A DNA stretch of 36,989 bases from Bacillota bacterium (GTDB lineage: Bacteria; Bacillota_A; Clostridia; Lachnospirales; WQUN01): contig WQTQ01000226.1 in assembly GCA_009786175.1 (NCBI GenBank), positions 1-36,989 on the forward strand. Direction: 5' to 3'. Numbering within the stretch: the first letter of the stretch is position 1; each line of letters starts with the position of its first letter. Of this stretch, positions 7,924-17,083 are shown piece after piece. The translations under genes and the position numbers were made by a program. A model generated the notes under the pieces. It had not been told where the DNA came from and searched no databases. It saw only the letters and a list, made by a program, of their open reading frames with translations.

Positions 7924-10491
7924 ATGAGTTTTTTTACTGGAATTTTAACTGTTGCCGATATTTTCGGAATTGATGACTTTATTCGAAATAAACTCAAGCG
8001 TTCTGATGCGGATTGGAAAGAATTTCTTTCATTTATATACAAGCTTGTTAAGGCTGTTTGTAAAGATTATAGAGAATCTATTGCCCTATCTCCTGATCAC
8101 AAGAATATTCATTTCCCTGATGAATATGAAAAACTACTATATGAATCCGTATGTACGGCACTGGAAAGTAACACACAATTTACGTCAGAGATGATTTTAC
8201 CTTTGGAGAAAGAGTTTCCAGAAGGAGAAAAACGACGTCTGTATGAGTTGTTAAAAGCAAGACTTCAATATAATTTTGAATATGTGATGCGTGATGGCCA
8301 AATTGAAATTAAGGATCTACTTAAAGGATTAATGGCACATGTTGATGATACACTGCCACAAATGAGCGAAAGTCTCGAAAAAATACTTAGATTATCAGAA
8401 GATGTTGTTATACCAATGTTAAAGGAAATCAAGGATACCAAGATGGAGTCGCACCCCAGCAAACCTCCAATGTCCAAAACCGGCTTACCGCCTCATAACT
8501 TGCCACAGCCCAACCTGCACTTTTCCGGTCGTGTAAATATATTGGATAATATCAACAAACGGTTTCACGAAGGCACTGTCATTTGCCTGCAGCAGACAAT
8601 TGCCGGGCTGGGTGGTGTAGGCAAAACAGAAACCGCTTTAAAATACGCCCACAAATATGGCAGCAACTACACAGATGCAATTGGGTGGCTTAATGCGGAA
8701 ACAGAGACTTCTTTATTTTACAGCTGCCGAGACTTTTTTGGAAGAATCGGACGTAATCTTGCGCACAACATAGACACGGAACAACTTGGAGCAGAACTGC
8801 AATATTGGCAAAGAAGCAACACATCTTGGCTGCTTATTTTTGACAACGTAGAGCAAGAAGAGTTTGTAAAACCATATTTATCCACCAGGCACCAGGGACA
8901 TATATTGTTTACATCACGCAAACGTGATTTGAGAGGATTAGGCCCATGCGCTAAAGTTGATGTTGAGGTGTTTACCCATGAAGAAGCGTTGGCGTTTATG
9001 CGTGAACGCCTAGCAGATACCCCGGGCCTTACAAATAAAGACATAGAGTTGGCGGCATTGATTGAACGACTTGGCTGTTTTCCGCTTGTATTAGAACAGG
9101 CAACAGCTTACATGGAACGCACCGGTATGAATTGCGGCCAATACCTAAAAAAACTGGAAGAAAAAGGACTTGTGAAGTTTGATGATTATCTGGCAGCACC
9201 TACAACCAATTATGAGCGTACAATATCCGGAACATTTGCCATTTCGTACGAAGCGTTGGGAGAAAGCGCGAGGCAGCTGCTTAATTTGTGTGCGTATATG
9301 GCTCCCGATAAAATCCCGGTAGAGTTTTTCACAAAGCAAGCTGAGGATTTTCCCCCACCCTTATGCAATGATTTGACAAGGGATGAGGATAGGGTTATCG
9401 CCGAGTTGTTTAATTACTCATTGGTAAAGAGAAGTGGAAACTTATTGGATATCCATCGATTTGTACAGGAAATATGCCGCGAACATATAAAAAACAGCGG
9501 TGAAGATTGGTTAGGCTGCTGTCTGGAAGCGATGGTGGATACATTGCCGAGAATGAGCGAATATAGCCAACGTGAGATATTTGAATGGTTTGAACTACTG
9601 TCCGCTCATGCCGAAGCAATAGCGGAATATTCCGAAGTGACATTTGCAGATGATGAAGATATGCAGGAAACACTGCTTATATTGTATCACCTCATTGGTA
9701 CAGGAAATGAATGGTTAGCGAGATACAGCCAGGCATTACAATGGCGTCAAAGGGAAGCAGACGCCTTTGAAAAGGTATTAGGCAAAGAACACCCGGGTAC
9801 CGCCATTACCTACAACAACATCGCTATGGTTTTCAGTGCCCAAGGCGATTATGATAAAGCATTGGAATGGCACAATAAAGCTTTAGACATCAGAGAAAAG
9901 GTATTAGACATAGAACACCCGGATACCGCCATGACATACAATAACATCGCTCTGGTTTTCAACACCCAAGGCGATTACGATAAGGCATTGGAATTGCACT
10001 ATAAAGCTTTAGGTATTAGAGAAAAGGTATTGGGCATAGAACATCCAAACACCGCCATGACATACAACAACATCGCTATGGTTTTCAATGCTCAAGGCGA
10101 TTATGATAAGGCACTGGATTGGCATTATAAAGCTTTAAACATCAGTAAAAAGGTAGAGGGCAAAGAACACCCAAATACCGCCACCTCCTACAACAATATC
10201 GCGTCAATTTACTATGCCCAAGGCGATTATGATAAGGCACTGGATTGGTACTATTTGGCTTTAGACATCCGAGAAAAAGTATTGGGCAAAGAACACCCGG
10301 ACACCGCCATTACCTATAATAACATCGCATTTACTTTAGAGAATCAAAGAAAATACGAAGAAGCATTAAAATTGTTTCAAAAGAAATTATCAATTATGGA
10401 AAAAACATTTGGCACCAACCATCCTAAGGCAATTGAAGCCAGAAGCAATGTGGAAAGTGTATCAGCAAAGATTAAAGCCGGAAGCGAATAA
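7924..10491 (+). CDS. STAND NTPase: unknown N-terminal domain, NB-ARC-type ATPase, TPR array
   Basis: 855 residues in three parts. Residues 1-180 form a helical domain I do not recognise. It is probably the effector or signalling part. Residues about 195-480 are an NB-ARC/STAND ATPase with Walker A GLGGVGKT (228-235), Walker B WLLIFDN (about 300), a sensor-like ILFTSR and a helical GCFPLVLEQATAY segment. Residues about 600-840 are TPR_12-type repeats. Five consecutive units are exactly 42 residues, each with HPxTAxTYNNIA and QGDYDKALxW. STAND ATPases act as ligand-triggered oligomerising switches; several bacterial ones are antiviral sensors. GGGAG lies 9 nt before the ATG. It sits behind two small ORFs inside the mobile element. 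A defence role is inferred from architecture and location, and a transcription regulator of this type is the alternative. Confidence 0.8.
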   Translation: MSFFTGILTVADIFGIDDFIRNKLKRSDADWKEFLSFIYKLVKAVCKDYRESIALSPDHKNIHFPDEYEKLLYESVCTALESNTQFTSEMILPLEKEFPEGEKRRLYELLKARLQYNFEYVMRDGQIEIKDLLKGLMAHVDDTLPQMSESLEKILRLSEDVVIPMLKEIKDTKMESHPSKPPMSKTGLPPHNLPQPNLHFSGRVNILDNINKRFHEGTVICLQQTIAGLGGVGKTETALKYAHKYGSNYTDAIGWLNAETETSLFYSCRDFFGRIGRNLAHNIDTEQLGAELQYWQRSNTSWLLIFDNVEQEEFVKPYLSTRHQGHILFTSRKRDLRGLGPCAKVDVEVFTHEEALAFMRERLADTPGLTNKDIELAALIERLGCFPLVLEQATAYMERTGMNCGQYLKKLEEKGLVKFDDYLAAPTTNYERTISGTFAISYEALGESARQLLNLCAYMAPDKIPVEFFTKQAEDFPPPLCNDLTRDEDRVIAELFNYSLVKRSGNLLDIHRFVQEICREHIKNSGEDWLGCCLEAMVDTLPRMSEYSQREIFEWFELLSAHAEAIAEYSEVTFADDEDMQETLLILYHLIGTGNEWLARYSQALQWRQREADAFEKVLGKEHPGTAITYNNIAMVFSAQGDYDKALEWHNKALDIREKVLDIEHPDTAMTYNNIALVFNTQGDYDKALELHYKALGIREKVLGIEHPNTAMTYNNIAMVFNAQGDYDKALDWHYKALNISKKVEGKEHPNTATSYNNIASIYYAQGDYDKALDWYYLALDIREKVLGKEHPDTAITYNNIAFTLENQRKYEEALKLFQKKLSIMEKTFGTNHPKAIEARSNVESVSAKIKAGSE
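9781..10410 (+). repeat. Five tandem 126-bp repeats encoding TPR units
   Basis: Units start at 9781, 9907, 10033, 10159 and 10285, exactly 126 bp apart. They are highly similar at DNA level, not just protein level. This implies recent duplication or gene conversion, and a potential for unit-number change by slippage. Confidence 0.85.
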
Positions 10492-10496
10492 AAAAC

Positions 10497-10535
10497 TGCC
10501 CGCCAATCACTTACGTGACTATTGGGCAATCCTTT
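10497..10535 (+). terminator. Weak terminator-like hairpin after the STAND gene
   Basis: TGCCC (10497-10501) can pair with GGGCA (10524-10528), with inner CCAAT/ATTGG as an alternative, followed by CCTTT. The stem is interrupted and the U-tract is short. Confidence 0.4.
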
Positions 10536-10793
10536 AAAACATCCAATCTATCTCTGCTTTACTTATAACAACAAACTGCAGCATTCTACGGTTATCTTTC
10601 GTCAGTTCCTGAAACTCTTCAATGCCCGCAAAGTAAGTGGTGCAAATCATTTCTATAGAGCAGATTACGTAGTATACGGCCTGTTTTTCTTCTTTGGTTA
10701 GGGGCGATACATTGTCGTATCCGTGTGTGTTAGGCCTTTGCTTTTTCGTATTAACGCAATTTGCTTGCCTACATTTTCTGCGCTTACTGTCAT
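10534..10793 (-). pseudogene. Decayed remnant: XRE-type helix-turn-helix start joined to a phosphotransferase-like end
   Basis: From ATG 10793 the first frame reads MTVSAENVGKQIALIRKSKG. This resembles the start of an XRE helix-turn-helix domain, and it stops after about 31 codons. A second frame, overlapping the first and ending at TAA 10534, reads YDNVSPLTKEEKQAVYYV and later NRRMLQF. It resembles the C-terminus of aminoglycoside-phosphotransferase-fold proteins. The two frames do not connect. This looks like deletion plus frameshift debris and is probably non-functional. Confidence 0.5.
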
Positions 10794-10816
10794 TTTTTTG
10801 TCTCCTATGCTTTATT

Positions 10817-10901
10817 TTATCTCTGTGTCCTCTGCTGTACTCTCTTTGCCTCTGTGCGTAAATATTTTTTCCTCACGTAGGCCACAGGGGCACGGAGATA
10901 A
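10817..10901. repeat. Inverted repeat of the CTCTGTG / CACAGAG type
   Basis: TTATCTCTGTGTCCTCTG (10817-10834) faces CCACAGGGGCACGGAGATAA (10882-10901), with another CCTCTGTG at about 10849-10856. The motif resembles the CTCTGTG/CACAGAG interspersed sequences found between genes in many bacteria. It lies just before the glycosidase gene. Function unknown. Confidence 0.5.
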
Positions 10902-10936
10902 GAGAAGGAAAATACATCCATGAAAGGAAAATGTAA

Positions 10937-13696
10937 ATGAACACCTTATCAAAGCCGGGGCAGTATGTGTGGTTTAAACCGGATGACACATCCCGCAACC
11001 CATACGCCGCCTTCCGCCGCAGTTTTGAAATTGCAGACGTGAAAAAAGTGAAAAGCGCGGAGTTTTATATTTTTGCGGACACGGTGTACTCGCTGTATGT
11101 AAACGGGCAGTTTGTAGGTTTTGGCCCCGTCCGTTTCGACCCACGCTACCCGCAGTACGATTGTTACGATCTGGCCGGATATTTACAAGATGGCAAAAAT
11201 GTAATTGCCGTACTGGCCAATTTTCATGGACACAAGGTTTTTAAAAGCATACCAGCTCAAGCAGCAATGGTTGCCTGGGGACAGGTAGATACAGGCAGCG
11301 GCGTAATTGATTTACGCACCGGCACGGCTTGGAAGTGCCGCCAACATTTAAGTTACAGCCGCTACACGCCAAAATTAAGCTTCGCGCTGTTCGCTCAGGA
11401 GCATTATGACCAGGGCCTGTTTGATGAAGACTGGATTTGCCCCGGTTATGACGACAGTCAATGGCCTGTGGCGGTGGAAATATCCAACCAAAATGCTTTT
11501 GGCCCCCTTACCCCGCGGGAAATCCCTTTCATGAAACTAAGCCACGTCACGCCCCACAGTGTAACCGTTGCCCCACTGATAAAAACCGAAGATTTGTATT
11601 CACTTTATTTCCCCGTCTCCATGAGGTACGACGCCATAGGCGACGAAAAGGCCGTGTTCAGCCGCTTTATTTGCTGGTCTACCTACATTTACTCCCCGCG
11701 CAGGCAAACCGTTACCGCCGGGGTATTGTACGAACGCCTGTGGGTAAATGGAAAACCCTGCCAAACCATGGAGGATCCAATCCGCCCATTGCGCTTTAAC
11801 GCGCTTGTAGAGCTGGACGAGGGCTGGAATTACCTGTTTGTACATGTGGACGCCCACATAGATATTTACGACGGTTATCTGGCACTGCCAAGCGGTAAGG
11901 GATTGGTAGTCTCTGCGGATAAAAACGAAAACAGCGATTTATTGTTCAAGTATTTGTCTCTGCAAAAAATCGAACTGGACAAACAATTGCGCGATCTGCC
12001 CCTTCCATTACCGGAAGACTTTGACATGGCAGCCTTTGGAGGCTGGGCATTTTCAACAAAGGCAGACAGCGCGGCCAGCCCTTGCAGGGAAGCGTCATGG
12101 GACATGTACGCCCCGCCTATTGAAACAATTCCGCAAACGACAAACAACAGCATCATCAGAAAAGACTTATACCCCGACGGTTTTATGCTTACATTTGACA
12201 TGGAGTATATGAGACTGGTGTTCCCACGCCTACAGTTGCAAGGCGTAAAAGGTGCCACCATCGACTTTTTATACAGCGACCGCTTTGCGGCAGACGGTCA
12301 GCACTTAAGGGCGTTGTCCTGGGTACCCCTGGGCGACCGTGTTGTTTGCGCCAATGACACCCTGGACTGGCAGCCTATACAGCCAAGGGGTTTCCGGTTG
12401 TTGGGCATTACGGTGCGCAACGCGCCGGGGGACGTGCCGGTTAAAGACATTTCCTTCCTGTCTGCCCATTACCCAACGGAACAGGTGGGATACTTTGAAT
12501 GTTCCGACCCGCTGCTAAACAAGATATGGGAAATGGGGGCCATAAGCCAGGCCGTTAACATGGAGGACGCATATGTAGACTGCGTAGACCGGGAACGGGG
12601 AATTTACGCCCTGGACGCCTTAATCCAGTACCACGTAAACCTGGCCTGCTTTGGGGACCACCCGCTTATGAAGCGCACCCTTGAAATTTACGGCCAAAGC
12701 AGCCATGAAACAGGGGCGTTCCGCTGCCTGTACCCAAACACCGGCGATTATATTATCCCGGATTTCTGTCTGTACGTAGTCAACGGGTTTTACGCTTACT
12801 ACCGGCAAACCAAGGATATTGCGCTGGTGGAAAAATATTGGCGGGAAATTATCGACAATCTGCAAGTGTTCCACAAATTATCCGACGAACGGCAGGACAA
12901 ACTATTGTGCGGCGACAACCCCACGGAAGGCTGGGGCAACCGTACGAACAACCTCACCGGCTTCTTTGGCGACGGCGCGCGCACAGAAAATACGGGCATA
13001 AACAGCTTATTCTCATCCCTGTATCTTCAAACCCTTCGGGAGACGTTGGAAATGGGGGAAGCCATTAACACAAACGATGTGGCGGAAGACATGGCCGACT
13101 TAAAACAGCGGATTGCCGTATTGGAAAAGTCTATTCAGGATGCATTCTGGAACGAAGAGAAAGGTCTTTTTGCCGACACAATCGAACACAAGCGGTTCTC
13201 CCCTCACGCGTCCATTTTTGCCCTGCTGGCAGGTGTTATCACACCACAGCAGCGGGAAAGGCTGCGCCAAACCATACCGCCACTGTGCAGCTGTGTTTTC
13301 ACAAATGGCTACGACCACACAGGCGGAACCCTTTTCGAGCTTAACATCGGCTTTCTGGTTATAAAGGGCCTGTATGAATTGGGCCTGGACAACGTTGCAG
13401 AACGTTGCATAAAAGACGCATGGGGATATTTTATTGTTAACGGGCTAAAAACCACCCCGGAGCATTTTGATTTGCAGGCAAGCCGCTGCCATGCCTGGGC
13501 GGCATACCCAACATATATGCTGTCCCGCTATGTATTGGGCGTGCAGTTCGATGCCCTTGGGGACGTAACCGTTTACCCGCAGCCCGGCCATGTAACCTGG
13601 GCAAAAGGGGCTTTCCCACACCCAAAAGGGCTTGTTGAAGTGGAATGGCATAAAGAAAACGGCCAAATTATCTTTGACCGTTTAACTACCCATTAG
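10937..13696 (+). CDS. GH78 alpha-L-rhamnosidase-like glycoside hydrolase
   Basis: 919 residues with no signal peptide, so probably cytoplasmic. The N-terminal part has carbohydrate-binding beta-sandwich character (FYIFADTVYSLYVNGQFVGF, DLAGYLQDGKNVIAV) as in rhamnosidases. From about residue 510 there is an (alpha/alpha)6 six-hairpin catalytic domain beginning GYFECSDPLLNKIWEMG, then AYVDCVDRER. That position corresponds to the DCPxRxE acid motif of GH78. The C-terminal beta domain has YPQPGHVTWAKGAFPHPKG. GAAAGGA precedes the ATG. The substrate is not determinable, because the active-site segment departs from the canonical GH78 motif. Its stop overlaps the stop of the convergent MBL/kinase gene by 2 bases. 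Confidence 0.75.
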   Translation: MNTLSKPGQYVWFKPDDTSRNPYAAFRRSFEIADVKKVKSAEFYIFADTVYSLYVNGQFVGFGPVRFDPRYPQYDCYDLAGYLQDGKNVIAVLANFHGHKVFKSIPAQAAMVAWGQVDTGSGVIDLRTGTAWKCRQHLSYSRYTPKLSFALFAQEHYDQGLFDEDWICPGYDDSQWPVAVEISNQNAFGPLTPREIPFMKLSHVTPHSVTVAPLIKTEDLYSLYFPVSMRYDAIGDEKAVFSRFICWSTYIYSPRRQTVTAGVLYERLWVNGKPCQTMEDPIRPLRFNALVELDEGWNYLFVHVDAHIDIYDGYLALPSGKGLVVSADKNENSDLLFKYLSLQKIELDKQLRDLPLPLPEDFDMAAFGGWAFSTKADSAASPCREASWDMYAPPIETIPQTTNNSIIRKDLYPDGFMLTFDMEYMRLVFPRLQLQGVKGATIDFLYSDRFAADGQHLRALSWVPLGDRVVCANDTLDWQPIQPRGFRLLGITVRNAPGDVPVKDISFLSAHYPTEQVGYFECSDPLLNKIWEMGAISQAVNMEDAYVDCVDRERGIYALDALIQYHVNLACFGDHPLMKRTLEIYGQSSHETGAFRCLYPNTGDYIIPDFCLYVVNGFYAYYRQTKDIALVEKYWREIIDNLQVFHKLSDERQDKLLCGDNPTEGWGNRTNNLTGFFGDGARTENTGINSLFSSLYLQTLRETLEMGEAINTNDVAEDMADLKQRIAVLEKSIQDAFWNEEKGLFADTIEHKRFSPHASIFALLAGVITPQQRERLRQTIPPLCSCVFTNGYDHTGGTLFELNIGFLVIKGLYELGLDNVAERCIKDAWGYFIVNGLKTTPEHFDLQASRCHAWAAYPTYMLSRYVLGVQFDALGDVTVYPQPGHVTWAKGAFPHPKGLVEVEWHKENGQIIFDRLTTH

Positions 13697-15048
13697 AGCG
13701 CGATTTCCTGGTTTGGCTCGATGATTAGTTTATTAGGCGCGTCCCACTGCTCTGCCACTTGCCGGTCGAATAATTCCCCGGGTTTTACATGAATGATAAT
13801 GTTATTTTTCGCCTTAATAATTCTTGCGCATTCTGCCGCTTCTTCCGACCCCATGTTGTAAAAACCGTCGCCGCAAAGTATGGCATAGTCCAGGTTTTTG
13901 TCCGGGAAGGTTTCCATTTGCGCTGTTTTGGAAGTGTCGCCGCAGGCGTAAATTTTTACGCCGTCAAGTGTAATTATAAAGCCCACACATTCTGCGGGGT
14001 TGTGGTTTTTGTTGTACGCCTCCACGGCCTCAATGGTTACGCCATCAATGTTAAAGGTGTTGGGTTTGCCGCCTGCAAGTGCTTCTGCGTTGGTGATAAT
14101 TTTGCAGCCGGGCTTTTGAGCGCAAAGCTGCACCTGATTGTGGTCGCCGTGCTGGTGCGATACTAAAATAATGTCGGCGGGCAGGTCGTACCCTTCCCCT
14201 GCAAAGGGGTCTACATAAATAATTTGCCCTGCGTCTGTGGCCAGCCTAAAGCTGCCGTGGCCTTGGTAAAATAGTTTTGGCATGGTAGTTCCTCCTAAGA
14301 AATATTTGTTACCGTGCGATACATCGTAAATTTCATACGGTATGGAAAGTTGATTCAAAACTGCCATATCCGCCTTTTTTCGTTCTTCCCAAAATTGAAT
14401 TTGCGCGGTTGACGGCAACGATTGTCCCCGGTTAAGACGCGCCTTTTTCAACTGCTCCGATACATTGTTAGTGGATAAATAAACAATGCTTGGATCGAGT
14501 TGCTTTATAGTTTCTGCAAGCATATTTACATGGCTGATAATTTGCCGGTGGGAAGCCCCGTAGTTACGCATCATATCGTTTAGGGGGTGATGAAGCAGGG
14601 AACCGTCAAAAATAATGTAGTCCACCCGTTTATGGCTTTGCGCAAATTGTTCCCAAACCAATTTATACACCCGGGAATATTCAGGTAGTGGCACACGGGG
14701 AGGTTCCGCCGTATTATTACAGCAAAACTCACGGCTGCGAAGATTCCCCAGTAAAGGTTCCGGGAATAACGGTGTTGTGCCGTTGTTGTATCGTACCAAC
14801 ATTGTATCCCCGGCAACTGTCGTATTATCTTCAATATCTGCGGAATAGGCAGGATACTTTGCAAGTAAACTTGCATAGTCATTGTTATTAAAAATTGCGG
14901 TACTGTAAAAATCAATAGGGTTTGTATAGTCGCCTTCAACAAAACAATCTACGGTGCAGCCCATAACCGCTAACCCGTCTTTCAATTTTTGGGCCATGGT
15001 TGACTTACCTACACCCGATACACCTTCAACAAAAATAAGTTTAGTCAT
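13693..15048 (-). CDS. P-loop kinase fused in frame to a metallo-beta-lactamase-fold hydrolase
   Basis: 451 residues. Residues 1-255 are a nucleotide kinase-like P-loop protein with Walker A GVSGVGKST (about 9-17) and a YIIFDGSLLHHPL segment. Residues 256-451 are a UPF0173-like metallo-beta-lactamase-fold protein starting MPKLFYQGHGSFRL, with metal motif SHQHGDHNQ and later CGDTSK. An AGGAGGA ribosome site lies inside the frame 7 nt before the ATG at 14283, translated as Leu-Gly-Gly in the linker. The two modules therefore look like neighbouring genes that lost the stop codon between them, and the hydrolase may still be made separately from 14283. The start overlaps the upstream YdeI-like gene by 8 bp. 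Substrates of both halves are unknown. Confidence 0.75.
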   Translation of the reverse strand: MTKLIFVEGVSGVGKSTMAQKLKDGLAVMGCTVDCFVEGDYTNPIDFYSTAIFNNNDYASLLAKYPAYSADIEDNTTVAGDTMLVRYNNGTTPLFPEPLLGNLRSREFCCNNTAEPPRVPLPEYSRVYKLVWEQFAQSHKRVDYIIFDGSLLHHPLNDMMRNYGASHRQIISHVNMLAETIKQLDPSIVYLSTNNVSEQLKKARLNRGQSLPSTAQIQFWEERKKADMAVLNQLSIPYEIYDVSHGNKYFLGGTTMPKLFYQGHGSFRLATDAGQIIYVDPFAGEGYDLPADIILVSHQHGDHNQVQLCAQKPGCKIITNAEALAGGKPNTFNIDGVTIEAVEAYNKNHNPAECVGFIITLDGVKIYACGDTSKTAQMETFPDKNLDYAILCGDGFYNMGSEEAAECARIIKAKNNIIIHVKPGELFDRQVAEQWDAPNKLIIEPNQEIAL

Positions 15049-15493
15049 TACTGCCCAGCCGTTTCACAATTGTGGCTATCCTGTTTACTTTTGTTTCTTC
15101 TTTTTTTGCGATTTCTATGTGGTTTATTTGTTCGCGCTTAATATAATCGGGCTGCGCCCGGAATATATCCAGTAACCCGGCGTCCTCTAACTCTTTTTCA
15201 ATATAACCGGGGAGTACAATTTCTCGCTTCTTTGTATCTTTCTCCAACGTTACATGAACAATGTCGCCCAAATTTTTGCCGACGGCTTGTTTGATAAACT
15301 CGTTATACACTAAGTAATGCCCATTTTTTGAAGGAAGAAGCATATGGTCAAAGGTGTGTCCATCAACCGTTATGCAAACCGGAATATTTCCCTTGGACCC
15401 AAAATGCTCTAACGCTGAATAGGGAAAGTAAAATACATTCCACTTTATTTTACCTTCAAGCCGTTTAATTTCGCTGTCAAATTCAAATTTCAT
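15041..15493 (-). CDS. DUF1905 and YdeI/OmpD-associated domain protein
   Basis: 150 residues: a DUF1905 domain (about 1-90, with IKWNVFYFPYSALEHFG and GDIVHVTLEKD), then a C-terminal YdeI/OmpD-associated segment with LPGYIEKELEDAGLLDIF. The family is a small beta-barrel followed by a helical tail and has no firm biochemical function. It begins 3 nt after the stop of another DUF1905 gene and overlaps the kinase fusion by 8 bp, so the three form one minus-strand operon. Confidence 0.75.
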   Translation of the reverse strand: MKFEFDSEIKRLEGKIKWNVFYFPYSALEHFGSKGNIPVCITVDGHTFDHMLLPSKNGHYLVYNEFIKQAVGKNLGDIVHVTLEKDTKKREIVLPGYIEKELEDAGLLDIFRAQPDYIKREQINHIEIAKKEETKVNRIATIVKRLGSND

Positions 15494-15496
15494 TTG

Positions 15497-15784
15497 TTAG
15501 TTCACCCTTTCCATTATCGTAACACGCACCGTATCCCCCGGCTGCTTCTCAATCTTCGCCCGTATATCCTTGCGAATGCCGATAATATAGCAAACGGACC
15601 CATCCGGATTTTTTACACCCATGTTTACAATGCTTCCGTCATAGGGCTCGCCGTCAAATGTGGCACTAACCTTAACCCGCCCCTTGCCAAACACTTCTTT
15701 TATGTCGAAAGGAACGGCAACGTATGCCCCGTCCTGGTCCGGTACTTTTTGGATTGCGGCTTCAAATTCGTATAATTTGTCCAT
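15497..15784 (-). CDS. DUF1905 domain protein
   Basis: 95 residues from the ATG at 15784 (GGAGG 5 nt upstream); the longer frame to 15820 lacks a ribosome site. The sequence is a single DUF1905 barrel ([41 protein letters not shown]). It lacks the YdeI tail of its downstream neighbour. The pair looks like a tandem duplication with divergence. Function unknown. Confidence 0.8.
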   Translation of the reverse strand: MDKLYEFEAAIQKVPDQDGAYVAVPFDIKEVFGKGRVKVSATFDGEPYDGSIVNMGVKNPDGSVCYIIGIRKDIRAKIEKQPGDTVRVTIMERVN

Positions 15785-15896
15785 ACTCACCTCCGGCAAA
15801 ATAGTATTAACCGGCCCCATTATAGCATTAACCGGGCCCTGGGTGAATATATATTATCCAAAGTTTTACAGCCCGGCTCTACCCCTGATATAGGCG

Positions 15897-15985
15897 TTCC
15901 GATTGAAATCAAGCCGAAGCAAATAAAATGCGTGCGGCTTCATGCACGCACTTTTATGCACTCTGAGGCTTTGATTGAAACGGAA
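15897..15985 (-). terminator. Terminator of the sce7726-sce7725-RES operon, nested in a larger inverted repeat
   Basis: TGCGTGC (15929-15935) pairs with GCACGCA (15944-15950) and is followed on the minus strand by TTTTATTT. The outer arms 15897-15915 and 15967-15985 are imperfectly complementary (TTCCG...AAGCC with GGCTT...CGGAA), making one extended hairpin just after the RES gene stop. Confidence 0.7.
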
Positions 15986-15993
15986 CAGCAAGA

Positions 15994-17082
15994 TCAAACC
16001 TTTAATTCACCGTACGTATATGACAATGACTGAATATCATACACGGTCGTTTTTGTACACCTAAAAAGTTTTTCATCAAAGACAGCTAAGTTGAATCCAT
16101 CCTCGCACATAGTACTTATGTATTCTACGCCGTCAAAACCTTGGCTTTTAATATAATCACTAATATATTGCGTTGGAAGATAGTCCAGCACACTGTCATG
16201 CCCCCGTAATGGCTTTGCAATTTGCTGGCTTATTAACTTCAAATGCTCTATATTTACTGCGTGTTGTGTGTAGGAAATTCCCAGTGCATCATTGGCAATA
16301 AAAGGGCTTATTTTATCTAAACTGGCAAAGTCAATAACTTCAATATCTTTTTTCAGCTTAAAATTTCCCACTGTGACATAATCAAAAACCCCCGCACGTA
16401 TTTCGTGCAAAGTGGTTTTTATAGAATCAGCCAAATACAAGACACTTATTCCAACAGGGTTTACCCGTCCGGCAGTTGCCAAATGAGCAGGCGGTGCCCC
16501 CATTTCATTTTTAGTAAAACCAATCTCGTTTGAACATATACGCGCCCGATAAAATATCCGTCCTGCTTTATAGTGTTTCCGGACACACCGAATAAACATA
16601 TCTAAAACACTTTTATTTATATGGTCTGTATGAAACCGGTTTATTTCCTTTATTGCTTCAACAAAGTCATTCCAGGCATAGCCGCTGATAATGGAATGTT
16701 CATTTAAATAATTACTGTCTTGGCTCTCCAACACCCCTATCGGATTGTCAAATAAATCGGGCTGAACTGCATATTTCTCGTAGCAAATTGCCGTTATCAA
16801 CCGATAAATGCAATCCGGCTCTACGTTGAAAATTGACCATTTTCTGTACAATATATTTTTTAGTAAATCTGTGTTGTCTTTAGGAAAGGTATGCGGTAAC
16901 TTATCTGCAACGGTATAGATGTCTAACAATTCGCCAAACATGTCAGTCAAAATAGTCTCTTTGCCCAATGGATAGACAAGGTTGCCCTTACTGCCGCAGA
17001 AGTCGCAATTTCCTTTGGTTTTATTAGCCTTAATAATGTCAATGATCTCTGCATCATTAAAACATCTTACACAACAATTCAT
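15994..17082 (-). CDS. RES-domain protein with N-terminal zinc-finger/HEPN-like region
   Basis: About 362 residues from the ATG at 17082 (GAGGGG 7 nt upstream, 1 nt after the sce7725 stop). The N-terminus has two CxxC pairs (MNCCVRC and CDFCGS), a zinc-ribbon-like start followed by a helical region. The C-terminal RES domain has the signature Arg and Glu positions: RIFYRAR, AGRVNPVGISVLYLA, TTLHEIRAG, then YLPTQYISDYIKSQGFDGVEY and NLAVFDE. RES toxins degrade NAD+. HEPN/RES combinations are found in defence and toxin loci. It is the third gene of a tight operon with sce7726 and sce7725 homologues, where it would be the toxic effector by inference. Confidence 0.75.
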   Translation of the reverse strand: MNCCVRCFNDAEIIDIIKANKTKGNCDFCGSKGNLVYPLGKETILTDMFGELLDIYTVADKLPHTFPKDNTDLLKNILYRKWSIFNVEPDCIYRLITAICYEKYAVQPDLFDNPIGVLESQDSNYLNEHSIISGYAWNDFVEAIKEINRFHTDHINKSVLDMFIRCVRKHYKAGRIFYRARICSNEIGFTKNEMGAPPAHLATAGRVNPVGISVLYLADSIKTTLHEIRAGVFDYVTVGNFKLKKDIEVIDFASLDKISPFIANDALGISYTQHAVNIEHLKLISQQIAKPLRGHDSVLDYLPTQYISDYIKSQGFDGVEYISTMCEDGFNLAVFDEKLFRCTKTTVYDIQSLSYTYGELKV

Positions 17083-17083
17083 C

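Noticed and set aside
9781..10410. 126-bp tandem repeats as a non-coding satellite
   Set aside because: The period is a multiple of three, and the frame encodes regular TPR units without stops.
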